Origin: Poriferisocius sp965200775
Lineage (GTDB): Bacteria > Actinomycetota > Acidimicrobiia > Acidimicrobiales > Bin134
NCBI GenBank assembly: GCA_965200775.1
Contig: OZ241383.1
Location: forward strand, 1,984,001-2,048,000
Direction of reading: 5' to 3'
Length of the DNA stretch: 64,000 bases
This document shows positions 45,433 to 54,839 of the stretch, in pieces (the first letter of the stretch is position 1; the number at the start of each line of letters is the position of its first letter). Under the pieces are notes generated by a model. That model saw only the letters and a list, made by a program, of their open reading frames with translations. It did no database searches and had not been told where the DNA came from. Made by a program: the position numbers and the translations under genes.

Positions 45433-46494
45433 TCAAACCAAGGGTAGCCCACCGCCGGTCCCGGCCACCTTCCTGGTGACCGCCTCCGAGTGAACCACCG
45501 GCGCCCAGTTGGGGATGTAGGCCGACCACCCCGCCCCCGCGCTCCCCGCGGTGACCAGGAATATGTCGTCGGGGCCTCGCACCGTGGCGATCCTGCCGTC
45601 GGCATCGGGGGTCATGTCGTTCTGGGCGGTGAACTCCAGCAACACTCCCCCGGCGGCCAGATGCTCCGGGGTAACCCTGCTGTGTTCGGCCAGGAACTCC
45701 CGCACCGCCTGCTTGGTCCAACCCGCCTCGGCCAGGGCCTGGCGATGCTCGGGGCCGATCACCAGCAACACCTGATGGCTCTTGCCCACCGAATAGGTGG
45801 CCGGGTTGGTCATGGCGGCGGCGAAGGTCAACAGGATCCCCTCGGGGTCGCCGTTGAGATGGTTGGCCACCTGGTGCGGGCTCTCCGAGGGGAACATGGT
45901 CACGGTGGTGTCGGCCTCTTGGTAGCCCAGCTCCACCCGCAGCGGCGGCCACCCCTCGGGCGGGGAATCCTCGGCCACCACCATCGTGTACTTGCCTGGA
46001 TGGCCAAGCGACGACCCGTCCAGGGTGTCCGACCGGGCCCCCAGCACGTTCATGGCCACCAACCGCAACGCCCGACCCACGGTGGCGTTGGCCCGATGGC
46101 CGGGCCCCAGAGCGTTGCGTGACGAGTTGAACCCCAGCTCCGATACCAGCGGGCCGCTGACCACCGCACACAGCGCCGCACCTCCGGTGCTGGTAACCAC
46201 GGTATGGCATCCGAAACGGGGATCGAACATGGCCGAAAGGCCGGCCAGCACCACCGGGAAGTACTCGGGACGGCAGCCGGCCATCACCGCGTTCACCGCT
46301 GCCTTCTCCGCTGTCACCGACCGGGACCTCTCCGGCACGTTCCCCACCAAGTCGCCGGCCTCGACGCCGGCATGGGCAAGCATGGCCTCAACCCGCTCCG
46401 GGGTGGGAGGAACCACCGGAAGCCCGTCGGTCCACCCACGGGCGAAGAACTCCTCCTGAACGTCCGACTCGGCCAACGCCAGCTCTTGGGCCAT
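45433..46494 (-). CDS. conserved partner of the UGSC selenoprotein (function unknown)
   Basis: 353 residues from ATG. It opens MAQELALAESDVQEEFFARGWTDGLPVVPPT, followed by GNVPERSRSVTAEKAAVNAVMAGCRPEYFPVV and TSTGGAALCAVVSGPLVSELGFNSS. No signal peptide or membrane segment is apparent. It contains only two Cys (in MAGCRPE and RFGCHTV), plus one in GGAALCAV, so a thiol role is possible. I did not recognise a named family. Thirteen bases before the selenoprotein start on the same strand, it is almost certainly in one operon and a physical or catalytic partner is inferred from that alone. Confidence 0.8.
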   Translation of the reverse strand: MAQELALAESDVQEEFFARGWTDGLPVVPPTPERVEAMLAHAGVEAGDLVGNVPERSRSVTAEKAAVNAVMAGCRPEYFPVVLAGLSAMFDPRFGCHTVVTSTGGAALCAVVSGPLVSELGFNSSRNALGPGHRANATVGRALRLVAMNVLGARSDTLDGSSLGHPGKYTMVVAEDSPPEGWPPLRVELGYQEADTTVTMFPSESPHQVANHLNGDPEGILLTFAAAMTNPATYSVGKSHQVLLVIGPEHRQALAEAGWTKQAVREFLAEHSRVTPEHLAAGGVLLEFTAQNDMTPDADGRIATVRGPDDIFLVTAGSAGAGWSAYIPNWAPVVHSEAVTRKVAGTGGGLPLV

Positions 46495-46540
46495 CCCGTG
46501 ACGCTAGTACCGGACGCCGGTGCTAGTAGGGTCGCCCACC

Positions 46541-47335
46541 GTGACCGGAAGACTGGCAGGCAAAAGAACCATCGTGACCGGGGCGGGTTCGGGCATCGGC
46601 AAATCAGCAGCCCAACTCTTCGCCGCTGAGGGGGCCCGGGTGATGTGCGCCGACATCAACGCAGACGCGGCTGCCGCTACAGCGGCCGACATCGGAGACC
46701 AGGCGATCAGCCTGGGGGTGGACGTGACCCAGCCCGACCACTGCGAGGCCATGGCCGCCCAGACGGCGGCGGCGTTCGGAGGGATCGACGCGGTGTACGC
46801 CAACGCCGGGGTGGCCGGGTCGGGCCGGGCCGGCGACCTCGACATCGAAGAGTGGAATCGAGTGATCGGGGTGAACCTCACCGGGGTGTGGCTGTCGATC
46901 AAGTACGCCATCCCCCATCTGATCGAAGCCGGTGGCGGGTCGTTGGTGCTTCAGGCAAGCGTCGGGGGCGTGATCGGGGTGCCGGGCATCGCCTCCTACG
47001 CAGCAGCCAAAGCCGGGGTTATAGGTCTGGCCCGCCAGATGGCCGTGGACTACGGCCCCGACAACATCCGGGTCAATGCCATCTGCCCCGGCACCGTGCC
47101 CACTCCCCTGGTGCGGGCCACCTACGAGAAGCGGGGCGGGTTCTCGGCCACGGCCAACGCCCCTGCCGACGCCACGGTTGACGAGTTGATCGACGCCGCC
47201 AGGGTGCGCCACCCCATCGGCCGGCTGGGCACCACCGACGAGATCGCCCAGCTCGCCCTGCATCTGGCCTCCGACGAGTCGTCGTGGACCACCGGCACCA
47301 CCATCGTCATCGATGGCGGTATGTCGGCGGCCTGA
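46541..47335 (+). CDS. SDR family oxidoreductase
   Basis: 264 residues from the GTG at 46541 (an in-frame GTG at 46520 is less likely). TIVTGAGSGIGKSAAQLFAAEGARVMCADIN is the NAD(P) site, NAGVAGSG the structural NNAG site, SYAAAKAG contains the catalytic Tyr-x-x-x-Lys, and VNAICPGTVPTPL follows. GTTIVIDGGMSAA ends the protein in the usual SDR way. It is divergent from the UGSC-partner gene (46 bp between starts), hinting at shared control, and convergent with the SnoaL-like gene. Confidence 0.9.
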   Translation: MTGRLAGKRTIVTGAGSGIGKSAAQLFAAEGARVMCADINADAAAATAADIGDQAISLGVDVTQPDHCEAMAAQTAAAFGGIDAVYANAGVAGSGRAGDLDIEEWNRVIGVNLTGVWLSIKYAIPHLIEAGGGSLVLQASVGGVIGVPGIASYAAAKAGVIGLARQMAVDYGPDNIRVNAICPGTVPTPLVRATYEKRGGFSATANAPADATVDELIDAARVRHPIGRLGTTDEIAQLALHLASDESSWTTGTTIVIDGGMSAA

Positions 47336-47348
47336 TCTACCCCGCCAC

Positions 47349-47912
47349 TCAGCCCAGCTCGGCGAAGAACTTCTTCCAGGTGTCGAGGCTCTCGGGCAGC
47401 TCCGAAGGTCCTACGGTCCCGAAATAGTACTTGCGGTCCGGCTTGGTCAGACCGCCGTCGGCCAGCTCGGCCATGTCCATGAAATAGAGCATGGCCACCT
47501 TCCGCTCCACAAAACACCACCGACCGTTCTCCACCCGATACTCGTCGGAGTAGCGCAGCGCGGTCACCATCGTGCGCCCGTCAACGGCCAGCTCGGCGTG
47601 AGCGTTAACCGTTCCGGTGGCGTGGCCCGGGCGCTCGGGGTCCAGGTTGATGACGTGGCTGTGGGGGTAGTGGTAGGTGGGCCCCATGGCCGCCATTCGC
47701 TGGGTGTAGAAGTCGATCACCGCCTCGCGACCCTGGTTGGCCACCATGCCGTCGGCCAGGCCGAAGCGAGCGTCCGAGGTGAACATGTCGGCCAGCGCCT
47801 CGACATCGCGGTCGTCAACCACCATGCCGTAGCGGGCAATCAGGTCTCGGATTCCCTCTATTGCCTCCAGCCTCTCAACACGCTCCAACAATCCTTCGGG
47901 CACAGCAGCCAT
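47349..47912 (-). CDS. nuclear transport factor 2/SnoaL-like family protein
   Basis: 187 residues from the ATG at 47912; an upstream 23-codon extension lacks a ribosome site. RVERLEAIEGIRDLIARYGMVVDDRDVEALADMFTSDARFG is the first helix-strand unit of a SnoaL/NTF2 cone. VNAHAELAVDGRTMVTALRYSDEYRVENGRWCFVERKVAMLYF is the beta-sheet, with a ~40-residue helical tail. These folds act as small dehydratases, isomerases or cyclases on polyketides and steroids. It shares a divergent promoter region with the ABC-importer operon. Confidence 0.84.
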   Translation of the reverse strand: MAAVPEGLLERVERLEAIEGIRDLIARYGMVVDDRDVEALADMFTSDARFGLADGMVANQGREAVIDFYTQRMAAMGPTYHYPHSHVINLDPERPGHATGTVNAHAELAVDGRTMVTALRYSDEYRVENGRWCFVERKVAMLYFMDMAELADGGLTKPDRKYYFGTVGPSELPESLDTWKKFFAELG

Positions 47913-48065
47913 GACGATCCCTTCCCTTCCGTAACGATTTCGTACACGTTCTCTTGTCGAACTTTTCGGGCCCCGGACCAACCGACCAGGGTTTGCCGAC
48001 TCCCGCCGGCGAAAACTACCGTCACCCTTCGGCTACCGGCAAAGCCCGGTCGCCCGAGGGGGGAC

Positions 48066-48974
48066 ATGCTTCTAGCCTTCGGCAACTTCACCGCCGACCC
48101 AAGCGTCAACTTGCAGCTATTGATCGGCGGTCTGGCTCTTGGTGCGATCTACGCAGTGGTGGCTCTCGGCTTCGTCCTCGTTTACAAGAGCACCGACGTA
48201 TTGAACCTGGCCCACGGGGAGTTCCTGATGCTGGGGGCCTACTTCGCGTTGACGTTCCTGGTGTCCGAGGGCCTCAACTTCTTTCTCGGCCTGTTCGTGC
48301 TGTTGCTGGTGATGCTGGTGTTCGGCCTTCTGGTCCACTACGGGATCATGCGACGAATGGTGGGACAGGGGTTCTTTGCCATTGTCCTCATCACCCTCGG
48401 CATCGCCACCATCATCCGCGCGCTCTTGTTGATCTTCTACGGCCCGACGGAGCGGGCCCGCCTCACCGTTTTGCCCCAGGGCAGCTTCGAGGTGGTCGGC
48501 GCCACAGTGCGCTACGTGGACATCATCATCTTCGGTGTGGTGGCGCTGTGCGTGCTGGCTTTCTTCGTCTTCTTCAAGTACACCCGGCTGGGACTGCACA
48601 TGCGAGCGGTGGCCGACGACATCGAAGCGGCCGCTGCCATGGGAATCGATCCCGACAAGGTGTACGCCATGACCTGGGCTGCTGCCATGGTGATGGCCGG
48701 GCTGGGGGGCCTCTTGTTCGGCCACGTCACCGGGGCCATCGACCGGAGCATCGAGGCCATCGGGCTGCGGGCCTTCCCCGCCGCAGTGGTAGGCGGGCTC
48801 ACGTCGCTGGGCGGCTCCATCGTCGGCGGCCTGGTGGTTGGGGTAATCGAGCAGTTCGCCAACGGGCATCTGGGAACCAAGTGGCGAGAGCCGGTGGCGT
48901 TTTCGGTGATGTTCTTGGTGTTGCTGGTCCGCCCGACCGGGTTGTGGGGTCGCAAGGACCTTGAGCGCGTATGA
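48066..48974 (+). CDS. livH: branched-chain-type ABC transporter permease
   Basis: 302 residues from the ATG at 48066. Eight or more membrane helices; LQLLIGGLALGAIYAVVALGFVLVYKSTDVLNLAHGEFLMLGAYFAL is the standard LivH start. The EAA-like cytoplasmic segment GLHMRAVADDIEAAAAMGIDPDKVYAMTWA touches the ATPase. The other permease gene is 67 bp downstream; both ATPases and the binding protein follow. LivHM-type systems carry amino acids but also aromatic and other acids; this one is most likely a substrate-specific importer for the nearby catabolic genes. Confidence 0.92.
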   Translation: MLLAFGNFTADPSVNLQLLIGGLALGAIYAVVALGFVLVYKSTDVLNLAHGEFLMLGAYFALTFLVSEGLNFFLGLFVLLLVMLVFGLLVHYGIMRRMVGQGFFAIVLITLGIATIIRALLLIFYGPTERARLTVLPQGSFEVVGATVRYVDIIIFGVVALCVLAFFVFFKYTRLGLHMRAVADDIEAAAAMGIDPDKVYAMTWAAAMVMAGLGGLLFGHVTGAIDRSIEAIGLRAFPAAVVGGLTSLGGSIVGGLVVGVIEQFANGHLGTKWREPVAFSVMFLVLLVRPTGLWGRKDLERV

Positions 48975-49041
48975 CTTATAAGCGGTTGAGCATCCCGGTT
49001 CGGCACCGACGGTCCACGGAACCTCGAGGTTCGACAAGACC

Positions 49042-50382
49042 ATGACCGCCACCGAGAACCCCGCGCCCGCCCAGAGCACCGAGACCTACCGTCCGTCAAC
49101 GCTCAAGCGGCTCCTGCCGTTCATCATCGCCGCGGCGATCCCGTTCATTCTTGGGGCCACCACCGAGGACTTGAACTTCTGGTGGAAAGCGGTGATCACG
49201 GTGGTCATCTTAGCTGTGGTGGCCCGTCTGGCCTGGCGGTGGACCCCTCGGGGCGAGCTCACCTACCGGGAGGACATGAGGCTGTGGCGCACCCCCAGCG
49301 ACCGGTCGTGGGCTGCGGTCACCACCTTCGGGCTTCTCGTCCTTCCCTTCGTGCTGGCCTCGGACTTCACCCCACCCATGGACTTCCCCTGGGCCACCTG
49401 GTTCGCGGTGGTCAACCTGGTGCTGATCTTCGCCATGGGAGCTGCCGCTTTCAACCTGCTGGTGGGGTACTCCGGCCAGATCAGCCTGGCCCACGTGGCG
49501 TTCCTGGCCCTAGGCAGCATCGTCGGCGCCATCGTCGGAGTGCAGTGGAGCGGCGGGAACTTCTGGCTGGCCCTGCCGGCCGCAGCGGTGGCCGGAGCGG
49601 TGGTGGGAGCGGTTTCCGGCCTGCCCGCCCTGCGGCTCAAGCACCTTTACCTGCTGCTGGCCACCTTCGGGTTCCATTTCGTGATGATGCTTGTGTGGCG
49701 GGAGTACCTCCAGGAGTACTTCGGCTTCGTCGGCATCCGGTTCAAGGGTGAGCACGCCCCCCGCATCGCCTCGTGGCTGCACTGGCTACCCAACATCGAC
49801 CCCGACGACAACGGCGAGTTCATCATCACCGGGCAATTCCGGTGGTACTGGGTCATCATGCCCATCACCGTCTTGTCGCTGCTGTTCATGGTGAACGTGG
49901 TGAGGACCCGTGAGGGTCGGGCCTTCGCCGCAGTGCGTGACCGGGACGTGTCGGCGTCGCTGCTGGGAATCAACGTGGCCCGCTCCAAGCTGATGGCCTT
50001 CGCGGTGTCCTCGGCGGTGGTGTCGATGTCGGGCGTGCTGGCCTCGTTCTACATCGGCTCCCGGGGGGAGGACAGCTTCAACGTTCAGACCGTGCTCAAC
50101 TACGCCATCATCATCGTGGTCGGGGGCTTCTCCAGCATCCAGGGGGCCATCTTCGGCTCGGCTTTCTTCTGGTTCCTGCCCGAGTGGTTCAAGTGGGCCC
50201 GGGAGGAACTCTGGTTCATCAAGGACATCGACTTCCTCAGCGACTACCCAAGCGAGATTGATCTGGCCATCAAGGGTTTTCTGGTTGTCATCATCTTGAT
50301 GTTCAAGCCCGACGGGCTGGCGGGCATGTGGAAGGACTTCAAGGGTTGGCTGGGCCGGTCTCTTTCGAAGAGCGGGTCGTGA
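49042..50382 (+). CDS. livM: branched-chain-type ABC transporter permease
   Basis: 446 residues, longer than usual because of an N-terminal ~120-residue extension with two extra helices before the LivM core (VVNLVLIFAMGAAAFNLLVGYSGQISLAHVAFLALGSIVGA). The EAA-like loop is VRDRDVSASLLGINVARSKLMAFAVSS. The stop overlaps the livF start (GTGA). The N-terminal segment (LLPFIIAAAIPFILGATTEDLNF, plus a helix) is absent from classical LivM and may be lineage-specific. Confidence 0.9.
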   Translation: MTATENPAPAQSTETYRPSTLKRLLPFIIAAAIPFILGATTEDLNFWWKAVITVVILAVVARLAWRWTPRGELTYREDMRLWRTPSDRSWAAVTTFGLLVLPFVLASDFTPPMDFPWATWFAVVNLVLIFAMGAAAFNLLVGYSGQISLAHVAFLALGSIVGAIVGVQWSGGNFWLALPAAAVAGAVVGAVSGLPALRLKHLYLLLATFGFHFVMMLVWREYLQEYFGFVGIRFKGEHAPRIASWLHWLPNIDPDDNGEFIITGQFRWYWVIMPITVLSLLFMVNVVRTREGRAFAAVRDRDVSASLLGINVARSKLMAFAVSSAVVSMSGVLASFYIGSRGEDSFNVQTVLNYAIIIVVGGFSSIQGAIFGSAFFWFLPEWFKWAREELWFIKDIDFLSDYPSEIDLAIKGFLVVIILMFKPDGLAGMWKDFKGWLGRSLSKSGS

Positions 50383-51236
50383 GCCGCCGGCAGACCGACA
50401 GCGGGCAATCGCAGGGTCGGGAACTTCGGATCGAGGGCCTCACCGTGTCCTATGGGGGCGTGACCGCTCTCGACAACGTGGACATCACCGTGCCCTCTGG
50501 CGGGTTCGTGACGGTGCTGGGAGCCAACGGTGCAGGCAAGACCACCCTGGTGCGGTCGATCACCAGCCTGCTTTACCTCCACAAGGGCCGGGTGCGGCGG
50601 GGCAGCATCAAGCTGTCGGGGAAGTCGATTTTGGGCCGCAAGAGCCCCGACATCGTGAAGGCCGGAGTGGCCCAGGTGCCCGAGGGGCGCAAGCTGTTCC
50701 CCAACCTCACGGTGAAGGAGAACCTCCTGTGCGGAGCAGCCAGCCGGGCAGACGTGGACGGGATCGACCAGTCCCTGGAGCAGAACCTGGAGTTGTTCCC
50801 GCAGCTTCGCCCCCTGTTGAGCCAGACAGCCGGGCTGCTGTCGGGCGGTGAGCAGCAGATGGTGGCCGTGGGCCGGGCGCTGATGTCGCAGCCGGCGCTG
50901 TTGATCTGCGACGAGCTGTCGCTGGGCCTGGCCCCCAAGATCGTTCACCGTCTGTTCGAGCTGCTCACCGAGATCAACGAAACCCGGGGCACATCGCTTC
51001 TGGTCATCGAGCAGAACGCCAGCCTGGCGCTGCAACACGCCACCGACGCCTACGTTCTGGAGTTGGGCAAGGTTCTCATGCAGGGCACCGCGGCGGAGCT
51101 TCGGGGCAACCCGCTGGTGCAGGAGCTCTACCTGGGAGGCGGCGGTGAGGCCAACACCTCCTACGCTGCCATCGAGCGCCCCGGTCGTACCCGACCCGCC
51201 GTCCACGGCCAAAAGCCCCCGGTATCAGAGTCATGA
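50379..51236 (+). CDS. livF: ABC transporter ATP-binding protein, LivF type
   Basis: 285 residues from the GTG at 50379 overlapping the livM stop. Walker A GANGAGKTTL, signature LLSGGEQQMVAVGRAL, Walker B LLICDELSLGLAP, and the switch His region VIEQNASLALQHATDAYVLELGKV. The EQN after Walker B and D-loop are LivF-type. A ~30-residue C-terminal tail (GGEANTSYAAIERPGRTRP) follows. The stop overlaps the livG start. Confidence 0.92.
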   Translation: MSRRQTDSGQSQGRELRIEGLTVSYGGVTALDNVDITVPSGGFVTVLGANGAGKTTLVRSITSLLYLHKGRVRRGSIKLSGKSILGRKSPDIVKAGVAQVPEGRKLFPNLTVKENLLCGAASRADVDGIDQSLEQNLELFPQLRPLLSQTAGLLSGGEQQMVAVGRALMSQPALLICDELSLGLAPKIVHRLFELLTEINETRGTSLLVIEQNASLALQHATDAYVLELGKVLMQGTAAELRGNPLVQELYLGGGGEANTSYAAIERPGRTRPAVHGQKPPVSES

Positions 51237-52030
51237 GCGACCCGATCCTCACCTTCGACAATGTCACCGTGCAGTTCGGCGGGGTGCGGGCGTGTGACTC
51301 GATCAGCGGCCTGGTGGAGCGGGGCTCGCTGTTCGCCCTCATCGGCCCAAACGGCGCAGGCAAGACCACCCTGGTCAACACCATCTCCGGGGTGTACAAA
51401 CCGCTCGCCGGTTCCGCGGTGCAGTTCCTCCCCAAGGGCAAGCCCGCCGAAGACCTGCTGGCCTACCGCCCCTTCCAGATTGCCCGCCTGGGGGTGGCCC
51501 GTACTTTTCAGAACCTGGGGCTGTTCATGGGCGAGAACGTGCTCACCAACCTGCTGCTCGGCCGCTACATCCACGAGCACACCGGCGTCATGCAGGGCGG
51601 GCTGTTCACCCGGGGAGCGGTCAAGCGGGAGCTGGCCGCCCGCCAGTCCATCGAGCGGGTGGTGGATTTGCTGGATTTGAGCGCGTTCCGCCGGGAGCCG
51701 GTGGGCGACCTGCCCTACGGCGTGCAGAAGCGGATCGAATTCGGGCGGGTGCTGGCTATGGAGCCCGAGCTGTTGATGCTTGACGAGCCCATGGCCGGGA
51801 TGAGCGTGGACGAGAAGCAGGACATGATCCGCTATATCTACGCCGCCCAGGAGGAGCTCGACATGACGGTGTTCCTCATTGAGCACGACATGGGGGTGGT
51901 GATGTCGATCGCCGACCACGTGATGGTGCTGGACTTCGGCCAAAAGATCGCCGAGGGTACGCCGGCCGAGATGCAGCGGGACGAGCGGGTGATCGCCGCC
52001 TACCTCGGCACAGAGCTGGCCGAGAGCTGA
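51233..52030 (+). CDS. livG: ABC transporter ATP-binding protein, LivG type
   Basis: 265 residues from the ATG at 51233, overlapping the livF stop by 4 bp. Walker A GPNGAGKTTLVNTISG. The signature is LPYGVQKRIEFGRVLA, the LivG variant of LSGGQ. Walker B LLMLDEPMAGMS and H-loop VFLIEHDMGVVMSIADHVMVLDFGQ. It energises the LivH/M permease pair. The order permease-permease-ATPase-ATPase-binding protein is complete. Confidence 0.93.
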   Translation: MSDPILTFDNVTVQFGGVRACDSISGLVERGSLFALIGPNGAGKTTLVNTISGVYKPLAGSAVQFLPKGKPAEDLLAYRPFQIARLGVARTFQNLGLFMGENVLTNLLLGRYIHEHTGVMQGGLFTRGAVKRELAARQSIERVVDLLDLSAFRREPVGDLPYGVQKRIEFGRVLAMEPELLMLDEPMAGMSVDEKQDMIRYIYAAQEELDMTVFLIEHDMGVVMSIADHVMVLDFGQKIAEGTPAEMQRDERVIAAYLGTELAES

Positions 52031-52177
52031 ACCGGCCTCCGCCAAGCCCCCTCCCCCGCGAATATCTATCCGATCTCCGGTAAGGCTCCGATGCCGGAGT
52101 CCGGTTATGGTGAGCGACGGTTTGCCCGCAGGACCTTCCTGCTCGAACCGATCAGTACCTATGAGAGAGGGGAACTC

Positions 52178-53539
52178 ATGACTCGACGCTGGCTCAAGCT
52201 GGTCGTTGCACTATTCGCTTTCACGTTGATTGCCGCTGCATGCGGTAACGACGACGACGACAGCGCACCGGCACCCGCACCGACGCAGGCCGCCACCGAA
52301 GCACCGGCTGCGACCGAAGCACCGACCGAGGCACCAGCCGAAGAGGCTCCCGCCGAGGCTTCGGTGCTCGACAACCCGGACAACGGGGTGACTTCCGACT
52401 CCATCAAGGTCGGATGGATGGGCGACCTGACAGGACCAACCGCTTCTTCGCAGCAGTTCAACAGCCACGGCAGCGAGGCCTACTTCGAGTGCGCCAACCA
52501 GCGTGGCGGCGTGCTGGGCCGCACCATCGAGTACCTGCCCGAGGACGACCAGTTCAGCGCCGAGACTGCGGCCATCAACTTCACCAAGCTCTCCGAGGAC
52601 GACAAGGTTCTGGCCCTGGTCGGCTTGGGCGGTTCGCACATCAGCACCCAGCTCCAGCCCGATATCGAGACCCTGAACCTGCCGGTGATCGGCCCACCCC
52701 AGACCATCGACATCCAGCTCGAGGGCGACCAGTACTTCAACAACTTGGCCCATTACGGCGACCAGGCCGACCTGGCCGCCGGTCAGATCGCCGCAGATGT
52801 CGGCGGTATGGAGAACGCCGTGGTCATGGGCATCAGCCTTGAGGTTCCGTCGGGAACCGAGTTCGCTGCCTACGTAGAGCAGTCGGTCGAGCGCCAGGGC
52901 GGCACCTACGTCAACACCCTCTACGTGGCACCGGGAGCCACAGAGGTCACCGCTCAGATGGTTGAGCTGCAAGCCGGCATCGACGAGCAGGGCGTGAACT
53001 ACGTCACCCTCCACGGCTCCCCCGGTGCCGGTCTGGTGGTGATGCAGGGTATGGCCGACGTGGGCATCACCGACATTCCCATCATCGGCATCCACGGCAT
53101 CGCGGCCAACTCGATCTGGACCGAGGGCCCGCCGTCGGTCAGTGATCAGACCTTCGGGATGCACTCGTTCCTCACTGCCAACAACGACATCGAGGCCTCG
53201 GCCATGATGGAGGAATGCGCTTCGCTTGCCGGCTACAGCGGCGAGCACCTGAACTTGAACTTCGCTCACGGCTTCCTCAACGCCTACGTGTTCGAGCAGG
53301 CAGTGATGCGAGCGGCCGAGACCGGCGAGCTGAGCCGTGAGAGCCTCACCGAGGCCCTCAAGGGCTCCTACGACACCATGGGCATCACCTGCCCGATCGA
53401 CTGGAGCAGCCACCCCCACCACAGCCAGTGCGGTGCGGCGTTCTCACTCGACGCTGCTTCCGGCGGCATGGTGCCGGCCAACCCGTTCTCGTTCTACGCC
53501 GACAACTTCGACGGCGAGTACGGGATCGAGATCGGCTAA
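52178..53539 (+). CDS. branched-chain-type ABC transporter substrate-binding lipoprotein
   Basis: 453 residues from the ATG at 52178 with GAGAGGGG upstream. The lipoprotein signal RRWLKLVVALFAFTLIAAAC puts the lipid-modified Cys at ~20, followed by a Thr/Ala/Pro/Glu-rich linker (~28-60). A periplasmic-binding fold of the Peripla_BP_6 type follows: DSIKVGWMGDLTGPTASS and DNA-free PVIGPPQTIDIQLEGDQYFNNLAHYGDQADLAA. In actinobacteria it is tethered outside the membrane. Close to the importer genes and a P450 24 bp downstream, it may define the imported substrate for that P450. Confidence 0.9.
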   Translation: MTRRWLKLVVALFAFTLIAAACGNDDDDSAPAPAPTQAATEAPAATEAPTEAPAEEAPAEASVLDNPDNGVTSDSIKVGWMGDLTGPTASSQQFNSHGSEAYFECANQRGGVLGRTIEYLPEDDQFSAETAAINFTKLSEDDKVLALVGLGGSHISTQLQPDIETLNLPVIGPPQTIDIQLEGDQYFNNLAHYGDQADLAAGQIAADVGGMENAVVMGISLEVPSGTEFAAYVEQSVERQGGTYVNTLYVAPGATEVTAQMVELQAGIDEQGVNYVTLHGSPGAGLVVMQGMADVGITDIPIIGIHGIAANSIWTEGPPSVSDQTFGMHSFLTANNDIEASAMMEECASLAGYSGEHLNLNFAHGFLNAYVFEQAVMRAAETGELSRESLTEALKGSYDTMGITCPIDWSSHPHHSQCGAAFSLDAASGGMVPANPFSFYADNFDGEYGIEIG

Positions 53540-53563
53540 CGGCACCAGCCGGACCCGGCTTTC

Positions 53564-54796
53564 GTGTCCACCCAAACGTCCGTTTCCGACGACTTTGCGG
53601 CCTATCTGGCCGACAACGTGGGGGCCGACCCCTTCCCCATCTTTCACAGGATGCGGGAGGAGGCCCCCGCGTTGTGGGTGGAGCCGCTCCAGGCCTGGGT
53701 GCTCACCCGGTGGGACGACATCACCACCATGCTGGAGGACGGTGAGAAGTTCGGCCCGCTGATGAACCAGCCCGGCACCTCCAGCATCTTCGGGCGGGCC
53801 ATCCTGCAAATGTCGGGCGACGAGCACCGGCGCAAGGACGCCATCTTGGCAAAGCGCCTGCGCAGCCCCCGGCATCTGGGCTCCACCATCGAGGAGATCG
53901 TCTCGGGGCTGGTGCAGGAGTACGGCGAGCAGCTTCCGGTGGCCCCCGAGGCCGCCGACCTGCGTGTGGGGCTCACCGAGCCGGTGCCGCTGGGAGCCAT
54001 CGCCGAGCTGATGGACATGGGCGAGGCCAGCAACTTCCGCAACTGGTACAACGACATCGTGGCGGCTGGCACGTCCAACGTCACCCGCGACCCGGCGGTC
54101 CACGCTCGGGGTGAGCAGGCCCGCGACAAGCTCTACGACTTCGTGACCCCGTCCATCGAGGAGCGTCGCACCTGCCCGGGCGACGAGCTGCTGTCCGACC
54201 TGTGCTCCATCGAGTACGAGGGCGAGCAGCTGTCCGACGACGAGGTCCGCAGCTTCACCGCGTTCTTGCTGTCGGCCGGCATCGAGACCACCGACCGGGC
54301 TCTGGCCAACCTGGTGAAGCACCTAATCCTGCAACCCGAGCAGTGGCAGCGGCTCAAGGACAACCCGGAGCTGGTCGGCTCGGCGGTGACCGAGATCCTT
54401 AGGTACCGCCCCCCTGTCCACGTGACCATCCGCATGGCCCGGAACGACATGGAGCTGCACGGCACCACCATCCCCCAGGGAGGCAAGGTGATGTCCTTTG
54501 TGTCCAGCGCCAACCACGACACCTCCCGGTTCGACAACCCCGATGAGTTCGACGTGGGCCGTTTCGAGGGTGCCGAACGCCCCAACTACACCCCTATCGG
54601 TCCGATCCGGGCGTTCGGTGGGGGCCCTCACACCTGCACCGGCTCCCTGTTGGCCAAGCTGGAGATGGAGCGGACGCTGGAGTATCTGATCGAGCGGTTC
54701 GACCGGTTCGAGTTCGCCGGCGACATACCCCCCGACACCGGCATCGTGCTGCGCTCACCGGTCAACCTCGACGTGGTGCTCCACCCCGCCGCCTAA
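53564..54796 (+). CDS. cytochrome P450
   Basis: 410 residues from GTG. I-helix SAGIETTDRALANL, K-helix ExxR in EILRYRPPVHVTIR, and haem loop FGGGPHTCTGSLLAKLEME with Cys358. It is a soluble class I enzyme without adjacent ferredoxin. It is 24 bp after the binding-protein gene on the same strand, so it may belong to the importer transcript, hydroxylating the imported compound. It is distinct from the 4982-6184 P450. Confidence 0.93.
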   Translation: MSTQTSVSDDFAAYLADNVGADPFPIFHRMREEAPALWVEPLQAWVLTRWDDITTMLEDGEKFGPLMNQPGTSSIFGRAILQMSGDEHRRKDAILAKRLRSPRHLGSTIEEIVSGLVQEYGEQLPVAPEAADLRVGLTEPVPLGAIAELMDMGEASNFRNWYNDIVAAGTSNVTRDPAVHARGEQARDKLYDFVTPSIEERRTCPGDELLSDLCSIEYEGEQLSDDEVRSFTAFLLSAGIETTDRALANLVKHLILQPEQWQRLKDNPELVGSAVTEILRYRPPVHVTIRMARNDMELHGTTIPQGGKVMSFVSSANHDTSRFDNPDEFDVGRFEGAERPNYTPIGPIRAFGGGPHTCTGSLLAKLEMERTLEYLIERFDRFEFAGDIPPDTGIVLRSPVNLDVVLHPAA

Positions 54797-54839
54797 CCCT
54801 GGGCCTGTTCGGACCGCCCCGGACCTGCTACCGCGGCAA

